DNA of 13,567 bases, from the NCBI GenBank assembly GCA_003520205.1, contig DOVG01000045.1:1-13567 (forward strand), read 5' to 3'. Within the stretch, counting starts at the first letter, position 1; the number at the start of each line of letters is the position of its first letter. Positions 7,388 through 13,567 of the stretch are shown one piece after another. This DNA is from Lachnospiraceae bacterium. GTDB taxonomy: Bacteria; Bacillota; Clostridia; Lachnospirales; Lachnospiraceae. A program made the position numbers and the translations under genes. Under the pieces are notes generated by a model, which was not told the origin of the DNA, did not search any database, and worked only from the letters and a program-made list of their open reading frames with translations.

Positions 7388-8266
7388 ATGGATTATGATT
7401 ACCTGGCACGTATAAAAGCTTCTATTCAGCTTTATACAAGAAAGAAAACTTCAAATATACTTGATGGTGAATTCGGCTCCATATATAGAGGACGAAGCTT
7501 CGATTTTGATGACTTAAGGGAGTATGTTTATGGAGACAGTGTACGTGACATCGACTGGAAATCTTCTTCGAAGACCGGACGTGTTCTGATCAGGAGATAT
7601 ATAGCCGAGAAGAAGCATAATATACTCTTTATAGGAGATTCCGGAAAGAAGCTTCAGGGTGATACAGATGCAGGTGAAGCTAAGTCAGATATAGCACTGG
7701 ATGTAATGGGTACTATCAGCTATCTGGTAAATGATCATGGTGATGATTATGCGCTTCTGACCTATACTGATCAGGGATATGATTTTAGTTTCTTTAAGTC
7801 CGGAAAGGTTCATCTTGAGAGTCTTCTTCTGAGATATGAGAAATGTCTTAAACACGAAGAGTCAAAGTCTCTGGCAGATACACTTGAGTATGTAGCTGAA
7901 CACCTGAGGCGAAAGATGATTATCTTTATTATAACTGATATGGATGGAGAGGCTAAAATAACAGATAATCTTCTTAAAAGACTTACTATCAGAAATGATG
8001 TAATGGTAGTTAGTATAAATGACGCATATCTGACGGGCTCAAAGCTTTTTGATCTTGATACAGATGCTTATGAAAGAGAGTACATGCTCCATGACAAGAA
8101 ACTTCATGAAGCTGAGATGGAAGACAGGAAAAAAAGAGAAAAGGCTATAGAAGAGCTGTACAAGAGATATCAGGTCAGTCGTGTTGAAGTAAGCAGAAAG
8201 TCAGAGATAGTTGATAAAATAGTAGAGCTTTTTGATAAGCATAAGAATGAGAGTGTTGCACGATGA
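7388..8266 (+). CDS. DUF58 domain-containing protein (degenerate VWA-like fold)
   Basis: The 292-residue protein is soluble with no clear membrane span. The DUF58 signature lies at residues about 35-72: GRSFDFDDLREYVYGDSVRDIDWKSS, then RRYIAEK (continuous from 35, split here for length). It is followed by a VWA-like strand NILFIGDSGKK (78-88), where the metal-site DxSxS motif is reduced to D84-S-G-K-K. A second strand, KMIIFIITDMDGE, holds the TD pair expected at the third metal-site loop. The C-terminal roughly 60 residues are a charged helix rich in Lys and Glu. DUF58 proteins are nearly always encoded beside MoxR and VWA genes and are thought to belong to the same membrane-associated complex. 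AGGA sits 7 nt before the ATG. The last bases overlap the next gene by 4 nt (ATGA), indicating coupled translation. Confidence 0.93.
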   Translation: MDYDYLARIKASIQLYTRKKTSNILDGEFGSIYRGRSFDFDDLREYVYGDSVRDIDWKSSSKTGRVLIRRYIAEKKHNILFIGDSGKKLQGDTDAGEAKSDIALDVMGTISYLVNDHGDDYALLTYTDQGYDFSFFKSGKVHLESLLLRYEKCLKHEESKSLADTLEYVAEHLRRKMIIFIITDMDGEAKITDNLLKRLTIRNDVMVVSINDAYLTGSKLFDLDTDAYEREYMLHDKKLHEAEMEDRKKREKAIEELYKRYQVSRVEVSRKSEIVDKIVELFDKHKNESVAR

Positions 8267-8742
8267 AAACAACCGTTGAATTACAGGGTCCATTCATGTA
8301 TTTAATTATATGGCCTATAATTGCATTTATATTTATTGCGGCAGTTATAGTTGCTCAGATAATTCTTCGAAAGAAACTGGGAGACAGGCTGAAGAGGGCT
8401 AAGCAGATTAAAATCAAGAAAATATCTGAGTCTACCCTGGAAGGAAAGAAGAAAAAATATATAGGTGAACTGGTTTGCATAGAATCAGATCTTATGAATA
8501 ACCGTATCACTATAAGAACGGCATATCATAAGATGAGTAAATGTATAAGAGGCTTTGTTCGTGATGTGACCGGTCTGAATGTTGATAAATATTCACTTTC
8601 TGAGATAACCTCAATCGGGATACCTAATCTTACAAATCTGGTAAGAGAGTATTATGAACCTGAATTTGCCAGAGAAACCAGGTCAGATGTAAAGGGATCT
8701 ATTATGAGAACCAGAATGACTATAGAAGGGTGGAGGAAATAA
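8263..8742 (+). CDS. Small single-span membrane protein of the MoxR/Bat operon
   Basis: I cannot assign this 159-residue protein to a named family with certainty. It has one strong membrane span at about residues 12-35 (YLIIWPIIAFIFIAAVIVAQ), then a basic stretch of Arg and Lys (36-68) that would place the C-terminus in the cytosol. A helical domain follows with RTAYHKMSKCIRGFVRD, LSEIT and LVREYYEPEFA. This topology and position match the small membrane protein (DUF4381-like) found between DUF58 and BatA genes in other Bat loci, but sequence-level identity is not provable by eye. It begins within the stop of the DUF58 gene (ATGA overlap) without a strong ribosome binding site of its own, so it is probably translated by reinitiation. 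The BatA-like gene starts one base after its stop. It is probably an adaptor anchoring the cytosolic ATPase partners (inference). Confidence 0.85.
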   Translation: MKTTVELQGPFMYLIIWPIIAFIFIAAVIVAQIILRKKLGDRLKRAKQIKIKKISESTLEGKKKKYIGELVCIESDLMNNRITIRTAYHKMSKCIRGFVRDVTGLNVDKYSLSEITSIGIPNLTNLVREYYEPEFARETRSDVKGSIMRTRMTIEGWRK

Positions 8743-8743
8743 A

Positions 8744-9847
8744 ATGCACCTGATACATCCTAATGTACTCAGAATAGGACTTGTAATCCTTGCAGTATTA
8801 TTAGTCTTAATACATGTGTTAAAAAGAAAAATAAAATATAAAGGCGGAATCAAAGCTGCCAATACTCACTTTGTAAAAGATCTGAGCATCTATCAGAGCA
8901 GAAAAAGATTCTATACAGTTACCTCTATTATTCTTGAGGTATGTTTAATAACAAGTGTAGTGGCGTCACTTGTTCTTGTGGCAAGACCTGCAAAGAAAGA
9001 GACGGTTAACAATGGTACTAAGAAGAGAGATATCTTTTTATGTATGGATGTTTCTTATTCTATATATGATCTGAATTATGATCTGGTAGAGAGTCTTGAA
9101 GGAGTTGTTTCAGGACTGGATGGAGACAGATTCGGAATATGTATATATAACACTTCATCGGTACTCTTTGTTCCAATGACAGATGATTATGAATTTATTA
9201 ATTCCAAGCTTGAAGAATTAAAAGAGTATTTCAAGCTACAGAAGGAATACATGGATACATACTATGATCCAAATTCCGGATATATAAAATACGATTATGA
9301 TAATTATGATGAGTATAAAGAACTTCAGGACAAGCTGGACTATTATGATGCCGGGACGCTGGTAAAGAATTATTTAAAGGGAAGTTCACTTATTGGTGAA
9401 GGTCTTGCATCCTGTATGTACAGTTTTCCAAGACTTGATGAAGAAGACAGAACAAGAATTATCATAATGTCAACTGATAATGCGCAGGAGAATCTTAGTA
9501 AGCCGCTTGTTGAGCTGGATGAGGCAACTGACCTTTGTAAGAAGAATTCCATAAAGGTATTCGGTATATTCCCTAATAAGGATAACTGGAGCTGGTTAAA
9601 TACATCCGACTATGAACAGGACGAGGCAGAGTTTAAGGAAGCTGTAGAAAAAACAGGAGGAAAATACTATAAACAGAGCGATACCTTATCGGTAGATGAT
9701 ATAGTAAATGATATTGAAAGAGAAGAAGCACTTGAGGTTGAGGAGGTAACTATAACCAAGGTTAATGATCAGCCGAAGATATTTGTAATTATACTTCTTA
9801 TTTCGATTTCGGTAATGCTCATTATAGGAATGGTGATGAGAATATGA
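8744..9847 (+). CDS. BatA-like VWA-domain membrane protein
   Basis: The 367-residue protein has two N-terminal membrane spans (about 8-26 and 57-81), a VWA domain (about 95-325) and a C-terminal span (about 346-366). This is the BatA layout, with the VWA domain between spans 2 and 3. Metal-site residues are visible: MDVSYS gives D102, S104 and S106; KGSSL gives the second loop near 212-216; and STDN gives D245. Metal binding is therefore likely. An unusual Tyr/Asp/Lys-rich segment (about 160-206) is inserted before the second metal loop. GGAGG at 8732-8736 lies 7 nt before the ATG, the strongest ribosome binding site in the operon. The next gene overlaps by 4 nt (ATGA). It probably acts as a membrane partner of the MoxR ATPase. 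Confidence 0.9.
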   Translation: MHLIHPNVLRIGLVILAVLLVLIHVLKRKIKYKGGIKAANTHFVKDLSIYQSRKRFYTVTSIILEVCLITSVVASLVLVARPAKKETVNNGTKKRDIFLCMDVSYSIYDLNYDLVESLEGVVSGLDGDRFGICIYNTSSVLFVPMTDDYEFINSKLEELKEYFKLQKEYMDTYYDPNSGYIKYDYDNYDEYKELQDKLDYYDAGTLVKNYLKGSSLIGEGLASCMYSFPRLDEEDRTRIIIMSTDNAQENLSKPLVELDEATDLCKKNSIKVFGIFPNKDNWSWLNTSDYEQDEAEFKEAVEKTGGKYYKQSDTLSVDDIVNDIEREEALEVEEVTITKVNDQPKIFVIILLISISVMLIIGMVMRI

Positions 9848-10800
9848 TAACTAAACCAATTATACCGCTTTTTATAGTGATTCCCCTGCTTATTATAATT
9901 TTAATAATTTATATATTTAATCTCGTAAAAAAAGAGGACAGATATCTATACAAGATTCTGGGAGTGCTTAGAATTACAGTGATTCTGGTGCTGGCATTCT
10001 TAGTAAATCTAAGAATTATGGAGAAAAAGTATAATGCTACTATTGAGATGAAAAATCTTGATGTGCTATTTGTTGTAGATACCACTATCAGTATGTGGGC
10101 TGAAGACTATAACAATAAGGATCCCCGTATGGAGGGAGTCCTTGCCGATACTGAGTACATAATAGATGAACTGTCGGGAAGTAACTTTGGCTTGATAAGA
10201 TTTGACAACCGGGGACAGATACTTGCTCCATTTACGCAGGATCAGGAAACCGTCAAGGATGCATTTTCTACCATCAAAATGCCGGACAGATATTATGCAA
10301 AGGGAAGTTCACTGAATAACTGTTATGATGATCTGAAGACGCTTCTGGATTCATCAAATAAGAAAACTGAAAGAATGACAGTGCTTTTCTTCATCAGCGA
10401 TGGTGAGATAACAGATGGTTCAACGCTTAGATCATTTAAAGAACTGGAACCACTGATAGATACGGGTGCTGTGCTTGGATATGGAACTGAAAATGGCGGC
10501 AAAATGAAGGATACCTATGGAGGATATATCAAGGATTCTTCAACAGGTAAGGATGCTTTATCGATACTGGATGAGAATAATCTGAAAAAAGTGGCATCAG
10601 ATATGGATATAGAATATATCCATATGAAGAGTACGGCAAATGTAAAATACATGGTGGAGTCAATCAAGAATGGAAGCTCACTTACTTTAGAAAAAGCAGA
10701 TTCGGTTAGCTATGAGGATACATATTATGTATATGCAGCTATCTTACTTGCGTTTTTGGTTCTGGAAGTAGTTCTTTTTATTAGAAGAGGTAGATTGTAA
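9844..10800 (+). CDS. BatB-like VWA-domain membrane protein
   Basis: The 318-residue protein has membrane spans at about 5-27 and 36-57, a VWA domain (about 70-275) and a final span at about 295-313. The metal-site motif is of the DxTxS type: VVDTTISM gives D79, T81 and S83. It is completed by KGSSLN (153-158) and FISDGE with D186. AEDY (86-89) plus the PRMEGV segment and GLIRFDN (116-122) are typical of the BatB-like VWA group. Start and stop of neighbours interlock: ATGA overlap with the BatA-like gene before it, and TAATG with the TPR gene after it. Its own ribosome binding site is weak (AGGAA 13 nt upstream), which suggests coupled translation and near-equal amounts of the two VWA proteins. 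Together they are probable targets of the MoxR ATPase. Confidence 0.9.
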   Translation: MITKPIIPLFIVIPLLIIILIIYIFNLVKKEDRYLYKILGVLRITVILVLAFLVNLRIMEKKYNATIEMKNLDVLFVVDTTISMWAEDYNNKDPRMEGVLADTEYIIDELSGSNFGLIRFDNRGQILAPFTQDQETVKDAFSTIKMPDRYYAKGSSLNNCYDDLKTLLDSSNKKTERMTVLFFISDGEITDGSTLRSFKELEPLIDTGAVLGYGTENGGKMKDTYGGYIKDSSTGKDALSILDENNLKKVASDMDIEYIHMKSTANVKYMVESIKNGSSLTLEKADSVSYEDTYYVYAAILLAFLVLEVVLFIRRGRL

Positions 10801-11678
10801 TGACGAAGAGTGAACTTCGGGCAGAAAAAAAGAAATTAAAAAAAGAAGAAAAACAGAAGGATAAAGCACGTATAGCGGCAGAGAAGAAGAAAGACAGAGA
10901 AGAGTTTTTTAAGATTGAAGATCCGATAGGATTTATGAAAATCATAGATATCATAAGTGTGGTACTTCTTGTCATTTCTTTATTCCTTGGAATAAGATAT
11001 CTGATTAATTCTGTTTTTGTATATAAGTATAATCACGGTGGATATGAAGCGGGAAATTATAATGTTAAGCTTGAAGAATTTCTGTCCAAGCTGAATATCC
11101 CTGAAGGGTATGTTCCGTATTACAATGCCGGAAATGCAAGCTATCAGAATGGTGATTATGACAGTGCTATATCGTATTATAAAGATGCACTTGAGTCGCA
11201 TCCTACAGAGAAAAAGGAATGTGATATAAGGGTTAATCTGGCACTGGCGATGCTTAAGAAGATTGATTTTGATCATCTGGAGACTGAAAAGCAGAAGGCA
11301 AATGCCATTAGACAGCTTCAGTCAGCAAGAAATGTTCTTGTTGAAAAGGGCTGTGCAGATCCATATGGTACGAATGGACATGATCCTGAGGCTGAACAGC
11401 TAAAACAGGATATAGATAAGATGCTTGAGGAACTTGGCGCAGAACCTGAACCACCTGAAAATGAGTCTGATGAACAGCAGCAGGGGGGACAGGGCGAACA
11501 GGAAGAAAAACAGAAATCATTCCGCGAAGAGCAGCTCGAAAAGGATCTGAATGAACAGAAAGAGGATTCTATGAAGGAAAGACGTGAAGCGGATAATCAA
11601 AAACAGTATAGTGGAGATTCTTCTTCGGGCTCGCAGTCAGGTGACGGAAGTAATGATCTAAATGAAAAAAACTGGTAG
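10800..11678 (+). CDS. Membrane-anchored TPR protein (BatC/BatE-like)
   Basis: The 292 residues fall into four parts. The first 40 are an extremely charged Lys/Glu helix, predicted cytosolic. A single membrane span lies at about 46-68. A TPR region follows at about 105-155, with VPYYNAGNASYQNGDYDSAI followed by SYYKDALESHP. The tail from about 213 is low in complexity and rich in Gln, Glu, Ser and Gly. TPR proteins in Bat loci (BatC, BatE) are protein-interaction scaffolds. This one has the span near its N-terminus and the TPR on the far side of the membrane by the positive-inside rule. The start codon shares one base with the upstream stop (TAATG), with AGAGG 9 nt before it. It is the last gene of the MoxR-VWA run; only 11 nt follow before an unrelated enzyme, so transcription may continue. 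Confidence 0.85.
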   Translation: MTKSELRAEKKKLKKEEKQKDKARIAAEKKKDREEFFKIEDPIGFMKIIDIISVVLLVISLFLGIRYLINSVFVYKYNHGGYEAGNYNVKLEEFLSKLNIPEGYVPYYNAGNASYQNGDYDSAISYYKDALESHPTEKKECDIRVNLALAMLKKIDFDHLETEKQKANAIRQLQSARNVLVEKGCADPYGTNGHDPEAEQLKQDIDKMLEELGAEPEPPENESDEQQQGGQGEQEEKQKSFREEQLEKDLNEQKEDSMKERREADNQKQYSGDSSSGSQSGDGSNDLNEKNW

Positions 11679-11680
11679 GA
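11677..11680 (+). promoter_or_regulatory. Ribosome binding site before tandem TTG-ATG start
   Basis: AGGA overlaps the stop of the TPR gene. It lies 6 nt from a TTG (11687) and 9 nt from the adjacent in-frame ATG (11690). Either can start the acyltransferase-like gene; ATG is preferred here. Confidence 0.55.
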
Positions 11681-11689
11681 TTATTCTTG

Positions 11690-12973
11690 ATGAAAAGAAA
11701 AAGAGTCTACAATTTAAAATGGGATAAGCTGGACAATACTGCCCAGCTTTTTCCGGTTATAGCCAGAGAAGGAATGAGCAATGTTTACAGGGTGGCTGTA
11801 ACTCTTAAGGAGGATATAGATGAAACAACTCTCCAGATAGCTCTTGAAAAGGTTCTTCCGCATTTTGATGTTTTCAGAATGACAATGAAGAGGGGAATCT
11901 TCTGGTACTATTTCGAAGAAAATAAAAACAAGGCTCCAAGAGTAAAAGAAGAGTATACATATCCGTGCATGTTTATTAATCAGTACAGCAACAATAATTA
12001 TCTGTTCAGACTGTCTTATTATAAGAACCGTATCAATCTGGAAGTCTTTCATGCATTAACTGATGGTAATGGCGCACTTACATTTCTTAAGGAGATAACT
12101 TATCAGTATCTCAGACTTAAGCATAATAATGTTTTAGGTGATCTCATTGATTCTCTTGGTGTAGAAACATCCCTGGATACATCGGACAGTTACATCAGTA
12201 ATTACAGGAAAAAACAGAAAAAGAGTTATAAGACTAAAAGGGCTGTTATAATAAAAGGAGAAAAGCTTCCGATAAACCAGTTCGCTATTATACATGGGAC
12301 TATGCCTGTAGATGAGATAAAGAAGATAGCAAAGTCCTATAATGCAACGATTAATCAGTATCTGGTGGCTGTATATACATGGGCTATCTATCTGGATCAG
12401 CTGAAGAAGAAAGAGTCTGATAAGCCTGTTACAGTATGTGTACCGGTGAATCTCAGACCTTACTTTGAGTCTGATACCAACAAGAACTTTTTCGTAGTGG
12501 TTACATCTGTTTTTGAACCTAAGAAGGAGAATTACACATTTGATGAGGTTCTGGAGATAGTAAAGAAAAGTCTGTCGGAACAGATAACGAAAGAGAATCT
12601 GGAGAAGCTGTTCTCATATAATGTATCAAATGAGATGAACTATCTGCTAAGAGCTATACCGCTATTCTTGAAGAATATAGCTATGAAACAGGTATATAAT
12701 GCATCGGCAAAAGCTAATACTACGACGTTAACGAATCTGGGAGTTATGAAGGTTGCTGAACCATATCAGGATTATATAGACAGATTCGAGGCTGTGCTTT
12801 CAATGTCGAAAGGGCAGAATATGAAGATGACTGTTTTGTCGTATGCCGGAAAGCTTACCCTTACCTTCAGTGCATGTATCAGGGAGAGTGACATACAGAG
12901 AATATTCTTCCGTAAGCTTAGCGAAGAAGGTATCAATATAGAGATAGAAACTAATGGAGTTTATTATGTCTAG
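11690..12973 (+). CDS. Condensation-domain/alcohol acetyltransferase-like acyltransferase
   Basis: This 427-residue soluble protein belongs to the CoA-dependent acyltransferase superfamily (condensation domains, PapA, wax synthase and alcohol acetyltransferase relatives). The catalytic HxxxDG motif is seen as VFHALTDGNG, with H121, D125 and G126. An N-terminal substrate-channel segment has the usual ALEKVLPHFDVFRM form (51-64), and VCVPVNLRPYF matches the conserved VxVNLR strand of the C-terminal lobe. Such enzymes move an acyl group from CoA or a carrier to a hydroxyl or amine; the acceptor here cannot be inferred. No NRPS or PKS modules are nearby, so it acts as a stand-alone enzyme. Its last 8 nt overlap a zinc-ribbon membrane protein gene, suggesting that the two work together, perhaps on a lipid or envelope molecule (inference). 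The alternative TTG start at 11687 adds one residue. Confidence 0.85.
   Translation: MKRKRVYNLKWDKLDNTAQLFPVIAREGMSNVYRVAVTLKEDIDETTLQIALEKVLPHFDVFRMTMKRGIFWYYFEENKNKAPRVKEEYTYPCMFINQYSNNNYLFRLSYYKNRINLEVFHALTDGNGALTFLKEITYQYLRLKHNNVLGDLIDSLGVETSLDTSDSYISNYRKKQKKSYKTKRAVIIKGEKLPINQFAIIHGTMPVDEIKKIAKSYNATINQYLVAVYTWAIYLDQLKKKESDKPVTVCVPVNLRPYFESDTNKNFFVVVTSVFEPKKENYTFDEVLEIVKKSLSEQITKENLEKLFSYNVSNEMNYLLRAIPLFLKNIAMKQVYNASAKANTTTLTNLGVMKVAEPYQDYIDRFEAVLSMSKGQNMKMTVLSYAGKLTLTFSACIRESDIQRIFFRKLSEEGINIEIETNGVYYV
12956..12959 (+). promoter_or_regulatory. Ribosome binding site inside the acyltransferase gene
   Basis: GGAG lies 6 nt before the ATG at 12966. It supports an 8-nt overlapping start for the zinc-ribbon membrane protein. 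Confidence 0.6.
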
Positions 12974-13567
12974 AAGATGTATCAGATGTAATGTAAATAT
13001 AGCAGATGATGCTATAGAGTGTCCGCTTTGTCATGGAGTTCTCGAAACTGGTAAAGGGGACGAACATAGTATAGGACAGGATTCAACCTCTTTAACATAT
13101 CCGGATGTTACAGCATCACTTAAATGGATGCAGATAATAATACGTGCTGTGGTTTTTATAGCGCTTATAATAGCAGTTACAGTACTGATAATTAACTATC
13201 TTACATTTAATGGTGTTTACTGGTCACTCATTGTTATAGCGGGATTATGCTATGGTATTATGACACTGCTTTATTCCTTTAGAGAAAGGAAGAGTGTGCA
13301 GAAGATAATTGTAGTCCAGATGCTTCTGGCGATACCGCTTCTGATTGCTCTGGATAATCTGACAGGCGGAGAACAGTGGTCCTTTATGTATGCACTTCCG
13401 ATACTTTTTATTGCTGTGGATATAGGTGCACTGGTACTTATGATTGTTGGAATCGATGGCTGGCAGAATTATATTATGACAGAAATAACCACGGTACTTT
13501 TAAGTGCCATACTACTTATATTTCATTTTACCGGTTTAATCAAAACAACACTTCTGGCCATTATAGC
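12966..13567 (+). CDS. Zinc-ribbon multi-span membrane protein, DUF6320-like (3' end outside window)
   Basis: The frame is open from ATG 12966 to the window edge, giving 200 complete codons. The protein begins MSRRCIRCNVNI, and CPLCH follows at residues 19-23. Cys5, Cys8, Cys19 and Cys22 form a short zinc ribbon. After a polar linker (about 24-52), at least five hydrophobic segments appear, at about 56-78, 84-105, 112-131, 138-162 and 172-190. This zinc-ribbon-plus-membrane layout next to an acetyltransferase-like gene fits the DUF6320 family of Clostridia as I remember it; this identification is from memory and moderately sure. The gene overlaps the acyltransferase gene by 8 nt in another frame, so translation is coupled. 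Function is unknown. The ribbon could mediate protein contact, and the membrane part could anchor the acyltransferase or handle its lipid acceptor (inference). Confidence 0.82.
   Translation, partial: MSRRCIRCNVNIADDAIECPLCHGVLETGKGDEHSIGQDSTSLTYPDVTASLKWMQIIIRAVVFIALIIAVTVLIINYLTFNGVYWSLIVIAGLCYGIMTLLYSFRERKSVQKIIVVQMLLAIPLLIALDNLTGGEQWSFMYALPILFIAVDIGALVLMIVGIDGWQNYIMTEITTVLLSAILLIFHFTGLIKTTLLAII

Noticed and set aside
11714..12052. A 112-residue minus-strand frame
   Set aside because: It is antisense to the N-terminal half of the acyltransferase, whose frame carries the conserved HxxxDG motif; the minus product shows no motif.

Overview
The window is AT-rich, and its genes favour AGA and ATA codons. 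Starts are preceded by AGGAGG-type ribosome binding sites, and protein composition is low-GC Gram-positive. This suggests a Clostridia genome, most likely a gut or rumen Lachnospiraceae (Butyrivibrio/Roseburia-like). That placement is inferred from style and gene content; no rRNA is present to confirm it. All thirteen genes lie on the + strand and are packed almost without gaps: the longest non-coding stretch is 43 nt, and several junctions overlap. No tRNA, rRNA, CRISPR array, insertion sequence or convincing intrinsic terminator is visible, so this looks like ordinary chromosomal backbone rather than a mobile island.

Region 1 (1-4418) mixes central carbon metabolism with a two-gene insert. 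It opens with the 3' end of an NAD(P)-dependent malic enzyme gene. Next comes a 678-residue protein without a signal peptide that joins a ParB/Srx-like domain to a BMP (PnrA-like) nucleoside-binding fold. A metallophosphoesterase with a TTG start overlaps its stop codon, and a complete citrate synthase follows. Region 2 (4430-6328) is one gene for a Na/Pi-cotransporter-type membrane protein with a C-terminal PhoU domain and a lysine-rich tail.

Region 3 (6343-11678) is a six-gene Bat-like ('Bacteroides aerotolerance') operon: MoxR AAA+ ATPase, DUF58 protein, a 159-residue single-span membrane protein, two membrane-anchored VWA proteins (BatA-like and BatB-like), and a membrane-anchored TPR protein (BatC/BatE-like). 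Three consecutive junctions overlap or nearly touch, so the products are probably made in fixed proportion and act together at the membrane. The ATPase would remodel or load metal-binding VWA partners. BatD and transglutaminase genes, present in many related loci, are absent here.

Region 4 (11690-end) has a condensation-domain/alcohol-acetyltransferase-like enzyme with an HxxxDG motif. It overlaps by 8 nt a zinc-ribbon multi-span membrane protein (DUF6320-like), which runs off the right edge. The best candidates for under-described biology are the cytosolic ParB-like/BMP fusion with its coupled phosphoesterase, the lean Bat-like operon, and the acyltransferase/zinc-ribbon membrane pair.
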